A stretch of 64,000 bases of DNA from Branchinecta lynchi (Eukaryota > Arthropoda > Branchiopoda > Anostraca > Branchinectidae): NCBI GenBank assembly GCA_023053575.1, contig JAKZAP010000009.1, positions 19,139,869-19,203,868 on the forward strand, read 5' to 3'. The position numbers and the translations under genes are program-made. Below the pieces are notes generated by a model. It saw nothing but the letters and a program-made list of their open reading frames with translations, did no database searches and was not told the DNA's origin. This document shows, one piece after another, positions 40,550 to 49,629 of the stretch. Position 1 is the first letter of the stretch; every line of letters begins with the position of its first letter.

Positions 40550-41374
40550 ATGGATTCAAGACGCTTGAGTGATATGTTATCGGATATAGTGAAGAACAGA
40601 GAAGTTCAGAGAAGAAAGGTTCAACAAAATGAGATGGAGAAGGCAGGATTTCGGGAATATGCTTCAGAGTTAAACGCTCCAGTTATTATAGCACAAAAAG
40701 AAAACACTAAAGACACCATCAAAAAATTACAAGAGAACGCTGAAACGATAATTAATAAACTACAGGAAGGTGATAATAATTCAAGAAGACGGTTTATCAG
40801 ATTAGGTGATACATTTAAAACAGCTTTACAGATTCCAAATTCAGAGGAAGTGAGTCGAGCACCCGCTTTAGAACCTTCTCCCGATTTAGGACCACTATCC
40901 GTTGATATGAATAAAGATATTACCCAAGAGTTGTTAAATCAGATTAATTTAAAACATGTAGAATCGCGGGGTGGCACTGATACTTATTTTAAAATGCCTA
41001 CGTATTACATTAAGCATCATACGGATATAGATGAAGCTCTAGAACGTTTGACATCTCTAAGTCAAAGTTATGGCGGGAAAAAAGGTAAAGGTTACTCTAG
41101 CTATGATGAAATCCTTGAATTTATAAGAGAATACAAGGAGAGGTTAACCAGCATTCGAACTAATTCCCCATTTTTAGTTCAACAAAAAGGAACTGGAATA
41201 TTTATGAACTGTGATGAAATGATTTCAAAATTATACACTTTGATAGGTAGCAGAGTAAACGGAAATACATCTGACGAGGTGAGAAATGAAGCTATTGATA
41301 TTTTGGATTCGTTAATGCGAAATAAATTTCTTACGAAGAGAGATTACAATTCAATATATAAAAATTATTTCTAA
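40550..41374 (+). CDS. Polinton coiled-coil protein, 274 aa
   Basis: Start in TATATAAATGG, 16 bp after integrase. An N-terminal basic helix (RRLSDMLSDIVKNREVQRRK) is followed by a coiled coil (about 55-75, KDTIKKLQENAETIINKLQE), a Pro-rich linker, and a conserved-looking C-terminal domain with LYTLIGSRVNGNTSDEVRNE and LMRNKFLTKRDYNSIYK. I recall this C-terminal pattern in proteins next to penton genes of other Polintons. Function unknown; the place among capsid genes and the coil suggest a scaffold or minor virion protein. Confidence 0.6.
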   Translation: MDSRRLSDMLSDIVKNREVQRRKVQQNEMEKAGFREYASELNAPVIIAQKENTKDTIKKLQENAETIINKLQEGDNNSRRRFIRLGDTFKTALQIPNSEEVSRAPALEPSPDLGPLSVDMNKDITQELLNQINLKHVESRGGTDTYFKMPTYYIKHHTDIDEALERLTSLSQSYGGKKGKGYSSYDEILEFIREYKERLTSIRTNSPFLVQQKGTGIFMNCDEMISKLYTLIGSRVNGNTSDEVRNEAIDILDSLMRNKFLTKRDYNSIYKNYF

Positions 41375-41377
41375 TAA

Positions 41378-42103
41378 ATGGTGTTGTTAAACATTGAAGG
41401 TAATGAAAGTATCATTGATATAACATTTAGTCAACCAATCGAATTGAATCGTAATTGGGATTATGAAATAGGTTTGAATCAGTGTACTTTGTGGTATTCA
41501 TGGCATAATATAAGTGATAAATTTGGAAATAATACATTTCAATACAGGAAAGATGAAGATAATAATGCAACAGAATGGATGAATGTTACTATTCCTAATG
41601 GGATGTATAACGATGATTGTTTGAATTATTTTTTGTGTCAGTATTTTGATACCCCAAAAGATAAATGTCCTATTGTAATTTCATCCAATCCAGCATCTAT
41701 GAGATTTGTCATACTATTACAAGAAAAATATGTGTTTAGATTTAATAGTGACTTGTGTCAGATTTTAGGATTTGAGAAGGATAGTGAGATATCTAAGAAA
41801 ATCAATGAAGGTACAAAGCTTCCGAATATAACAAGAAGCGTTGATAAAATTCAAATTCACTGCTCTCTTGTAAACAGTTCTATCGTAAACAAAAGTAAAT
41901 CAGATGTCATTTGGACATTTGTTCCTAATACAGAACCGGGTTGTCAAATTGTTGAGAATCCTAGACAATTAATCTACCTTCCTATTAATACAAAAGACTT
42001 TATTTACTCCTTGAGAATGACAATTACTGATCAGTTGGGAAGACCTATCGATTTGAATGGTGATAACGTTGGATACGTGCTGCATTTAAGAAAAGCTTAT
42101 TGA
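41378..42103 (+). CDS. mCP: Minor capsid (penton) protein, single jelly roll, 241 aa
   Basis: Forms the five-fold vertices of the icosahedral capsid. It follows the Polinton penton pattern from end to end: IPNGMYNDDCLNYFL, LCQILGF, HCSLVNSSIVN, then LIYLPINTKDFIYSLRMTIT and the closing LNGDNVGYVLHLR beta strands. Length is normal. The start sits in TTCTAATAAATGG, three bases after the previous stop, so the two genes nearly touch. Confidence 0.88.
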   Translation: MVLLNIEGNESIIDITFSQPIELNRNWDYEIGLNQCTLWYSWHNISDKFGNNTFQYRKDEDNNATEWMNVTIPNGMYNDDCLNYFLCQYFDTPKDKCPIVISSNPASMRFVILLQEKYVFRFNSDLCQILGFEKDSEISKKINEGTKLPNITRSVDKIQIHCSLVNSSIVNKSKSDVIWTFVPNTEPGCQIVENPRQLIYLPINTKDFIYSLRMTITDQLGRPIDLNGDNVGYVLHLRKAY

Positions 42104-42131
42104 TTAGTGAAATAAAATTATTTACCTATAA

Positions 42132-42488
42132 ATGTTGATTAATAATAAGCGATTACTTTATAAAAAGCAGTATGGAAGTGGAATCGGTAGTGTATTCAAA
42201 AACATTGTTAATTCCCAGTTATTTCAAACGTCAGCAAAACAAATAAAAGATGGGGCTATGTCAATGTATAATAATATTATTAAACCGAGATTTGAGTTGT
42301 TGAAAAACAGAGCAATAGAATATGGGAAAGATCTGATCAATGTAAACAAGAAGGAACTCATTGATGTAATTGGAAACAAAAAATCGATGAAGGATCTTAT
42401 CGGTACAAATAAAAGGATTTTAAATCAAAGAAGTCAGGACTTGATCAAAACGTTAATGACTGGAAATGGATTAAAGATTCTGAAATAA
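42132..42488 (+). CDS. Small basic virion protein, 118 aa
   Basis: Start in ACCTATAAATG. A basic N-terminus with YKKQYGSGIGSVFKNI is followed by amphipathic helices and a Lys-rich tail ending TGNGLKILK. Between penton and major capsid genes, with glycine-containing sites that the protease could cut, it resembles adenovirus pVI-type membrane-active or linker proteins in position and character. Sequence identity is too low to name. Confidence 0.5.
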   Translation: MLINNKRLLYKKQYGSGIGSVFKNIVNSQLFQTSAKQIKDGAMSMYNNIIKPRFELLKNRAIEYGKDLINVNKKELIDVIGNKKSMKDLIGTNKRILNQRSQDLIKTLMTGNGLKILK

Positions 42489-42518
42489 GTTTTATTTAAT
42501 AATTTCTTTCTTATATAA

Positions 42519-43877
42519 ATGGCAGTAAATAAAGTTATCAGTCCGCAATGGAATATATTTGACGAACCGCTTGTGGATGATACAGTGGTAAAATACGAAT
42601 TTAAAGAAATTCGAGAAACAGATGTGAATGTATCTAATAAATCAGAGTTTGAATTCGTAACGAAGAAATTAGATTCCTGGTTTTATCCAAGTGAAAGTTA
42701 TCTTGATGTTAGTGTAAGAATAGTGAAAGAAAATGGAGATAATATAGCTGCAACCGATATTGCTACTTTGACGAACAATGGATTTAATTTATTCAGTACC
42801 GCTGAATATGTAATAAACGATGGATCGGTTGAAAAAATTAATCATGTTGGTATTACAACTACCGTTACAAAGTTGATTGAATACTCTGATGATTATTCTA
42901 GAAGTGCAGCAAGAAATCATTTCTGGTATAAGGATTATAATCAAGGAAAAGAAATTAATCCTGTTATTGCTTCGTTTACTGCAGGGGCTGCAGGGGCTGC
43001 AGCAGGGGGTGGAACAGTCAGTTTGAGAAATAATAATAATTATAATAAAGGATTTGAAAAAAGATATAACAGAACAAAGAGCAGTAAATTAGTAAATATG
43101 TATTTACCATTATCAGAATTGTTTGGATTTCTGAAAGGAAACAAACGATTCTTCAGAGGTGCATCGCATAAATTATTTCTAAGAAGAAATGATGATAACA
43201 ACATGATTATAAGAAATGGAAATACTAATTTCAAAGTAGTAATCGAGTATTTATCCTGGAAGATCCCTATTGTAGCTCCTAGTATTGAAATGATGAGTCA
43301 ATTAGAAAAGGGATTGGCAAAGGACAGAAAGCATAATCTGATGTGGGAAGCATGTAATACTTATAAAAGCGATGTTAGTCAAAATAAGGAACACACTTGG
43401 AAAGTTATTTCTGAGAGAAACAATCCAACAAAAGTAGTTGTGATGCTACAGAAAAATGAAAAGCATAACAATCAATTAATGAATAATATGGTGTTTGATC
43501 ATATGAATTTAACAGACATAGAACTTAGAATTAATGGGGATAAATATCCTGAAGAACCACTTAAATGTAATTTTAGCGATGATAAATGTAAATACTCAAA
43601 TCTTTACAATAGGTTCATACATTTGGGTTATAAACAATTAGCATTTGATACTGGTAGTGTTGTTAGTATAGAAGAATTTAAAGAAGTATATCCACTATTC
43701 TGTTTCGATGTTTCCAAACACGAGTCAAATATTTATAATGGAACAACTGCTGATATTGAAATAAGTTTAACGTTGAAAGATAATCAACCCGTACCATATA
43801 ATGTTTACTGTGTTATATATTATGAAAGAAAAGCTACGTTAGATATTATCAATAAAAATATGTATGTGAGTTTGTGA
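42519..43877 (+). CDS. MCP: Major capsid protein, double jelly roll, 452 aa
   Basis: Hexon-like capsid subunit. Recognised by its N-terminal FEFVTKKLDSWFYPSESYL, the central VPLSELFGFLKG-type block (LPLSELFGFLKGNKRF), FKVVIEYLSWKIPIV and the C-terminal PVPYNVYCVIYYERKATLDI, all at expected spacing. Starts in TATATAAATGG. A loop at about residues 153-165 is Gly/Ala-rich (AGAAGAAAGGG), from a short in-frame GCAGGGGCT duplication. The last ~13 codons lie inside the right TIR and are therefore also present, inverted, at the left end. Confidence 0.92.
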   Translation: MAVNKVISPQWNIFDEPLVDDTVVKYEFKEIRETDVNVSNKSEFEFVTKKLDSWFYPSESYLDVSVRIVKENGDNIAATDIATLTNNGFNLFSTAEYVINDGSVEKINHVGITTTVTKLIEYSDDYSRSAARNHFWYKDYNQGKEINPVIASFTAGAAGAAAGGGTVSLRNNNNYNKGFEKRYNRTKSSKLVNMYLPLSELFGFLKGNKRFFRGASHKLFLRRNDDNNMIIRNGNTNFKVVIEYLSWKIPIVAPSIEMMSQLEKGLAKDRKHNLMWEACNTYKSDVSQNKEHTWKVISERNNPTKVVVMLQKNEKHNNQLMNNMVFDHMNLTDIELRINGDKYPEEPLKCNFSDDKCKYSNLYNRFIHLGYKQLAFDTGSVVSIEEFKEVYPLFCFDVSKHESNIYNGTTADIEISLTLKDNQPVPYNVYCVIYYERKATLDIINKNMYVSL

Positions 43878-43905
43878 GTCTGGATTTTTATTTAATAAAA
43901 TCATC

Positions 43906-43918
43906 CCCTAATAAATGG
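43906..43918 (+). promoter_or_regulatory. Example of the common start block CCCCTAATAAATG
   Basis: One of about twelve occurrences of (A/T)(A/T)TAAATG placed so that its last three bases are the start codon: 31239(-), 32152(-), 32637 (weak), 37078, 37772, 38426, 39464, 40550, 41378, 42132, 42519 and 43915. It resembles the TAAATG of poxvirus late promoters, and in eight cases contains AATAAA, the animal poly(A) signal. Confidence 0.6.
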
Positions 43919-44223
43919 AGTCCACAAAGGAAGTCTTGAATACAATCAGAATGAATAAATACAATGAGACAATCAGGAAAGAAGAACTAGTTCTAGGATT
44001 GAAATATACTATTGTTAAAATGAGAATTGCTAAGACAAAATATGGTGATAAGTTGGTTGTAGTTATTAATCATAATGACAAACCATGTGATTTGTTTATA
44101 ACACAGAAATATAATGCCATTGCTAACGAATTACTTTTAAAGAAAAATCTGGTTTTGCAGCCTATTGTACGCGAAAACAAGAACAAAGAAACATATGTGG
44201 ATTTAGAACTGTTTACTCAGTAA
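43915..44223 (+). CDS. Polinton 102-aa TIR protein, right copy
   Basis: Same protein as 30931-31239, identical in all residues. It follows MCP by 37 bp, so here it may be the last gene of the rightward late cluster, whereas the left copy follows the membrane-protein gene. A poly(A) signal AATAAA at 44230-44235 lies shortly after the stop and may end transcripts of the whole cluster. Confidence 0.75.
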   Translation: MESTKEVLNTIRMNKYNETIRKEELVLGLKYTIVKMRIAKTKYGDKLVVVINHNDKPCDLFITQKYNAIANELLLKKNLVLQPIVRENKNKETYVDLELFTQ

Positions 44224-44468
44224 TATTTGAATAAAAAATGAAAAATGTAAAAAAAAAAAGAAGTAGTGTACATTGTAGTATTTTATATGTAGTAAAGGGT
44301 AATATTTCTCATTTCTTGTATCCTTTATTTTGGAAGTAAGAAAATAAAAATGTTCTTAAAAAGGGGGGTAATTTGGTAAAAAGGATGTTAAAATTTAAGA
44401 AATTGATGTTAAAATGGGGTTTTGAAATTGGGGGAAGGGTGGGCCAGAACCCCCTTTATATAACTACT

Positions 44469-44775
44469 AAAGCCCATCTACGAATTTAACCTCTCCGATG
44501 ACCCAAAGAATCCTCACATCAAGTTTCATCAAAATATCTCATTCCCTTCGAGAGTTATCGTGCTTACAGACGGACCGACGGACGGACAGACGTCTAATCT
44601 ACAAAGCCCATCTACGAATTTGACCTCTCCGATGACCCGAAGAATCCTCACATCAAGTTTCATCAAAATATCTCATTCCCTTCGAGAGTTATCGTGCTTA
44701 CAGACGGACCGACGGACGGACAACTTTTGCAATGTCATAGGTACCTCCCCACTTACGTTTTGGGATCCAAAAAAT
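44469..44775 (+). repeat. Family G repeat, right part, with empty-site paralogue
   Basis: Continues the target repeat: one 134-bp unit at 44469-44602 and another from 44603, then the TACGTTTTGGGATCC end. The junction TCTACAAAGCCCATCTACGA at 44598-44617 is what the Polinton site looked like before insertion. Confidence 0.8.
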
Positions 44776-45190
44776 TATCTCAACACTGTAGCCTGAAGTT
44801 GTACGAAAAAGTAGTATGCACTATGCAGTACCAACTGATAATGATGTATTTTTTTTTTTTTTTTTTTTATTTTTTTTTTTATGACCCGCTTTTTGCGTAA
44901 CAGCGGAGTATGAATAAAATATATATATATAATAATAATATAATTGCAATAATAAGCAGCCTTTCGCCTCTATAAACTTCTCGGGACGCTTTACACACTA
45001 AATTGAATTTCAGCCAGGTGGTAGTCGACACCTGCTTTGAATTGGTCGATATTTTCGGCATTTACAATAGTTTCTGGGAGATTATTAGAATATTCTACTG
45101 GTTTCTAAAGCTCCATTTTCCAATATCTTTTCGGTTACCACTCAGTTTCAAATTGTGTCCTCTGAGACCGTTGTGATTGAAAGTGAGGAC
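44776..45190. other. No gene; MITE fragment, T-run and AT microsatellite
   Basis: 44790-44840 is a family B fragment (GTTGTACGAAAAAGTAG). A long T-run (44850-44880) and ATATATAATAATAAT follow. CCCGCTTTTTGCGTAACAGCGGAGTA suggests a LINE tail from the minus strand. Confidence 0.4.
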
Positions 45191-45192
45191 AT

Positions 45193-45420
45193 CATCAGAG
45201 CCTCGTTTTTGTTGCATGCTGCAGGTCCACTTCTCGGCGGATTCCGGACTGATTCTTTCTACATCCGTTTTTGCACTGCAGCGCTTCCGAGGAAGACGGC
45301 AGCGCTTCTCGAGAATCACGGACTTGCTCCCCGACCAAGTCCCTGCTTCCCTGCAAGATGCTGCAGCGCTGCCGCTTCAACCAAGAAGAAAGTGAATCCA
45401 AAAACGCATGCTACTGAAGC
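45193..45420 (-). mobile_element. GC-rich MITE, truncated copy
   Basis: Inverse of about 9165-9364, including CTGCAGCGCTTCCGAGGAAG, but lacking the other end. Confidence 0.65.
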
Positions 45421-45945
45421 GAGGCGGGATGTTACTGAATACTACTGCTTATGAATAGCACAGTCTGAGGCACATTAAACTAAAGTATTCTGTACTACTG
45501 CATATAGTTTTCCAGAAAGTTTTTGGAAAAGGAAAAGTGGTGGTCCGGAAGCGCAGTATCCTTGTCCTTTTTGTAATTCGAGTGATAAGGGGCTGGGCCA
45601 TGTTCTCTTGAGGTGTGAGGAGCTTTCTAATATAAGGGGTACTCTTTTTCAGAATGGGGTGGATGAGCTACTTCTAGGTATCCTTAAGTCTACAAATGCT
45701 AGGTCTATAGTGTGTTTTGGCAACATGGTAGAAAAAGTTATTAGTTTAGCAGAAAGTCGGTAGGATATTAAGTTAAGAATGTGAGGTTGTTTGTTAGTTG
45801 AGATTGTTGTTTGTTTTGTTTTTCTGTATATGGCTTAATCGCTTTCAAATACAGATATATATATATATATATATATATCATTACATGCAACTTTTCCGTA
45901 CAACTACCATACAACTATATAGGCTACAAATATTTCATCGGGTTC
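45421..45945. mobile_element. MITE family B interrupted by a LINE
   Basis: The family B core CAGTCTGAGGCACATTAAAC (45461-45480) and its distal arm ATGCAACTTTTCCGTACAAC (45886-45905) are separated by about 380 bp of truncated LINE, which ends in a TA microsatellite (45858-45879). Confidence 0.6.
45507..45763 (+). pseudogene. LINE ORF2 C-terminus nested in a MITE
   Basis: Encodes CPFCNSSDKGLGHVLLRC, a zinc knuckle as in other LINE ORF2 ends, then CEELSNIRGTLFQNGVDELL and a stop at 45761-45763. It is too short to include RT. Confidence 0.65.
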
Positions 45946-46052
45946 AAAAACGTATATTGACCTCCTTATGGTCTAGGTCGAAAGACACTACCCGATTCAG
46001 AAATCAATAGAAACAAAGATCGTCACATTTTAAATTTTGTTTTGTGTTTTAC

Positions 46053-46183
46053 CTTACAGGAGGTACACAGGCCCCCGTCGAAAACAGGATGTTTCTGAGA
46101 AGACGAAGAAGACACAGCTTTCTGACACCCCAGGCAGACATCTTGAAGTTGAACTTTTCCGCGCTCTAGCAGTTTCATCAACT
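46053..46183 (-). CDS. dnmt3-like: DNMT3-like gene, exon b (ADD domain, GATA-like finger)
   Basis: A 131-bp minus-strand exon: acceptor GCCTTTCTTTCAG, donor AAG|GTAAAA. Two bases complete the codon left by 54857-54952, then 43 codons to phase 0. LMKLLERGKVQLQDVCLGC and HPVFDGGLCTSCK match the first finger of the DNMT3 ADD domain (family: IEDICISCG...HPLFxGGMCQNC), with the four Cys of a GATA-like site. A serine-rich loop (SSSSS) takes the place of the usual short turn. The next exon lies 21 kb away, beyond the Polinton. Confidence 0.83.
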
Positions 46184-46259
46184 CTGAAAGAAAGGCAAAA
46201 CTAAACAAAACAGAAGATATAATAAAGTTTGGAATCTGATCCTGAAAAAAAGTCGGAAA

Positions 46260-46690
46260 AAAAGAAATTTCAGTTTTTGAACTGTCAATTCAAGTGGCTC
46301 CTTGTTAGCAATCTTGTTCGGTCGAATTTCAGGCTCCACGGGACAGTTCGAACAAATTTGTTTGGCTCTCATTAAACTGGACGTTCCGAAATTAACTGAC
46401 CGCTGAAACATTCTTACACAAAGTTTTGGAGCAAAGATTATGTGTTGTCCCCAGAAAGCCCTGCCCCCTCCCGCCTTCGGTGCGTCGGTCCGAGAGGAAT
46501 ACTGGCATTCAGTTTTCCCCATATCCTGCCAATTCTTCTAACCCGATTTTCACGTGGTTTCATCCCATCATTCATTTCTGGTCATTTCTTGTAAATGTAT
46601 TAGTTAATTTGTTTCGGGTCTCTGTATTTCGTAAATACTGTATTCCACATCTAGCTGTAAGCTATTTGGATAATAAACTTGACTGATTGA
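46260..46690 (+). mobile_element. LINE 3' end (GATT-tailed family)
   Basis: Shares TTCGGTGCGTCGGTCCGAGA and CCCCATATCC.GCCAATTCTTCT with 52540-52895 and ends AACTTGACTGATTGA. Confidence 0.6.
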
Positions 46691-46932
46691 CAACAACAAA
46701 TTTTTGGTAGAACGAATATCTGGTGAGAAACCGAAGAGTAGATACAGGTTGCTAGTCTACTCATTCTTACCTCCGCAGTCCGATTTGCTAGCACGAAAGG
46801 CATTCTTCCGCGATTCCACAAAGAGTTTGTGGCTCGAAAACATGCTTCCGCGGTAGTTTGTGTGGCCCGCAAGTGTATTTCCACGAACAACAAGGTTTGC
46901 GTGGCTCGAATTCGAAAATTGCTGTCGAGATA

Positions 46933-47237
46933 GAGCATGTTCCACCCTACTTACCGTAGTTACTACGCATGACGTCAAGAATTCTGGCTTTTTGCCGTCA
47001 AGGCTGGAACGATTTTTCTATTTTCCAGCAGGATCTCACGCCAGGGGCGAATCCGACCAATCACGTTACAGAGATGCGTAGTTACTACGCTTACTACGCT
47101 CCCGAGCATGGTAAGCAAATAGTAACTATTAGTTACTATTCCGACAAGGTTGGAACGGTCAGCGTAGTAACTTTTCGTGAGGATGGAACGGAAATAGTAA
47201 CTAATAGTAACTATTGTTAGAAGGGTGGAACACGCTC
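46933..47237 (-). mobile_element. MITE family A, copy 8
   Basis: Full-length; TGACGTCA at 46970-46977; ends GAGCATGTTCCACCC and GGGTGGAACACGCTC. Confidence 0.8.
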
Positions 47238-47239
47238 AT

Positions 47240-47665
47240 AGTTTTCGATTTTGAAGCTCGAATTTGGCTGGAAATTCAAATTTAGCGGCAAACTCATGTC
47301 CAAACAATAAAAGGAACTCCCTTTATCAAGTAGATAGACATAGGACTGAGGATTCTTCAGATACAAAATGGTTTGGACTAGTATGGCCTGAAGTTCGAAA
47401 TTGTATATTTTTCTTCCATTCAGTGATGGCTTCGGGACTGCTGGGTAGCGCGACCCTTTTCGCCTTCCGGTTCGTCTTCTTCTTACATTGTTGATGGGGC
47501 GGGGGAACCTCAACTGGGATCCCCGCTGTGATGGGGTATACATTTATAAACTGCGCGTGTGAACCCCCTTCACCCGGATACGAGCTTAGGTTCTCGTAAC
47601 CCAAGATCCGGGTGACAGGAGCTCGCTAATCAATCCTATATATTTTGTGTACTATAAGTGAGGCA
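47240..47665. other. No gene recognised
   Basis: Open frames on both strands lack domains and splice support. TTCACCCGGATACGAGC and GATCCGGGTGACAGGAGCTC are imperfect inverted blocks at about 47569-47622. Confidence 0.3.
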
Positions 47666-47667
47666 GT

Positions 47668-47870
47668 AAGTATTTTATTTATAACCCGCCGTTTTCAGAA
47701 AGCGGAGTAAATGAAGAAAATAAATAAAACACATAAACATACACAAAAAGACACTTAATTTCAATCGTCGGCCAGGAAGCAGTGTAGAAGGTCGTGCGCT
47801 GGTTGGGTTCTGTTGTCAATGATTTTTTACAGCGACGAAGAAACTATATGTGTTTTGTATTTAAGAAGCG
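47668..47870 (-). pseudogene. LINE 3' end with ORF2 C-terminal remnant
   Basis: ATAACCCGCCGTTTTCAGAA next to a TATTTTATTT tail, then the inverse of the 'IIDNRTQPAHDLLHCFLADD' coding end. Same family as 51725-52190. Confidence 0.6.
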
Positions 47871-48280
47871 TTTTGTGAATGAGAAAAATAGTCATCTCGT
47901 AGCTATATTTGAAGGGATAGCCAGAAGTAGCCTATCGCTCAGTTCTGGTACGGCTGGATGAGAATTGTCAGTTTGCCTGTGTGACAAGACCCCGTCACTC
48001 CCACCAAGATTCCACTCCCACCCAGGAGGGATTGTCCTCTTTTTGCTTGAGCTTGACGGAGCAGATTTAGCACTTCAAATACAAATTCAAATATTTTATT
48101 GACCTCCAAGATCGGAGAGTACAAAGTGAAGTAAATACATAAAAATTGGCCCAACATGTAATACTACTAAAAAACAATCTGGCCAAAACAATCTGGAATA
48201 AAATCAGGGAAAGACCAGGCAGATTTACTTTATTTAAATGGCAACTCGATTGGTATCAGAGCCAAAGATTTTCAGACTTC

Positions 48281-49155
48281 TGTTTCCACGACAAACACTC
48301 AGAAATATTGGCACACAGACGTCCAGCGGAAAACGCATACAGATATTTTTCTTCGCTCCGAATTTCTTATTAATAATACATTTGAACATACCACCAAAAA
48401 CGTACACATGTAGAGCATGTTTCATCCTACTTACCGTAGTTACTACGAGCGTGTTCCATCCTACTTACCGTAGTAACTACGCATGACGTCACAAATTCTG
48501 GATTTTTGCCGTCAAGGCTGGAACGACTTTTCTATTTTCCCGCAGAATATCATGCCACGGGGGAATCCGACCAATCACTATTCAGAGATCCGTAGTTACT
48601 ATGCTTACTACGCTCCCGAGCGTGGTAAGCAAATAGTTACTATTAGTTACTATTTCGAGAAGGTTGGAACGGTCAGCGTAGTAACTTTTGGTGAGGTTGG
48701 AACGGAAATAGTAACTAATAGTTACTATTGGTACGAGGGTGGAACACGCTCTACGCATGCTGTCACGAATTTCCGTCAAGGCTGGAACGCATTTTCCTAT
48801 TTCTGCCAAATATCACTCCACGGGGTAATCCAGCCAATCACGTTACATAGATCCGTAGTTACCACGCTTACTACGCTCCCGAGCATGGTAAGCAAATACT
48901 TACTACCAGTTACTACTTCGGGAAGGTTGGAACGGTCAGCGTAGTGACTTTTTACGAGGCTGGAACAAAATTAGTAGCCAATAGTTACTATTTTTAGAAG
49001 GGTGGAACATACTCGTAACACCCGCGATTTCGAACGTGTGGGTCGAGTTTGTGGCACACAATTCTGTTTCCACGACAAACACTCAGAAATATTGGCACAC
49101 AAACGTCCTGCGGAAAACGCATACAGATATTTTTCTGCGCTCCGAATGTCTTATT
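48281..49155. mobile_element. Tandem pair of family A MITEs (copies 9 and 10) between 92-bp direct repeats
   Basis: 48447-48751 is a full family A element (TGACGTCA at 48484-48491) with an extra terminus from 48413. Copy 10 (48752-49014) follows immediately and shares its terminus. TGTTTCCACGACAAACACTC begins a ~92-bp block at 48281 and again at 49063. Confidence 0.7.
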
Positions 49156-49289
49156 TTCGCACAATATCACACGCCAAAAAGGCAAAGATGAATGTGAACG
49201 GGGGAGTAGATATTGTAGTGCTTGTCACCGTATTTCATGTACTCCGATTCGTAAGCCGGTGGTAGCTTTGTGAACAAGGTATGCTCAGA

Positions 49290-49540
49290 GTTTCGCCCCC
49301 TCGTGTATTCGTTTATATACTTCGGAGCGCTTCTGAACGTTAATTTTATGTTAAATGTACTTTGTTAATTGTAGTCTATTATGTTATTTACCATATTTAT
49401 GATAACGTCCGTCTAAATGTCACAAAATTGTATATACTTAGTAGATTGTTATGTTATGATGTAAAACAGCCCATCGGCTTGTCCGTTATCTGTCTTTTGA
49501 ATGTTACTGAATTGCAAATTGAACTGAATTGAGTGCTTGT
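49290..49540 (+). mobile_element. LINE 3' tail
   Basis: CACAAAATTGTATATACTTA...CGGCTTGTCCGTTATCTGTC matches 9955-10100 and ends AACTGAATTGAG. Confidence 0.5.
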
Positions 49541-49629
49541 CACAGTATTTCATGTACCACAATTCGCAAGGGTCGGATTTCTATTCCTCGCTCCACGTCT
49601 CGCTCAAACGTGAGCAGATGGTTCAAGTG

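Larger units (their letters stand above)
30685..44468 (+). mobile_element. Intact Polinton/Maverick (adintovirus-like) element
   Basis: 13,784 bp, beginning AGTAGTTATATAAAGGGG and ending with the exact inverse. Flanked by the 6-bp duplication AAAGCC (30679-30684 and 44469-44474), the size known for Polintons. It encodes the defining set: protein-primed DNA polymerase B, retroviral-type integrase, FtsK/HerA-type packaging ATPase, adenain-like protease, single- and double-jelly-roll capsid proteins, plus accessory genes. No gene carries an obvious inactivating stop; the two frame changes have slippery sites. It is much more AT-rich than its surroundings. It lies in an intron of the DNMT3-like gene, with most of its genes opposite to the host gene. 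Confidence 0.95.
43839..44468 (-). repeat. Polinton right terminal inverted repeat
   Basis: 630 bp, inverse of 30685-31315. It begins inside the MCP gene and holds the right copy of the 102-aa gene. Confidence 0.93.
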
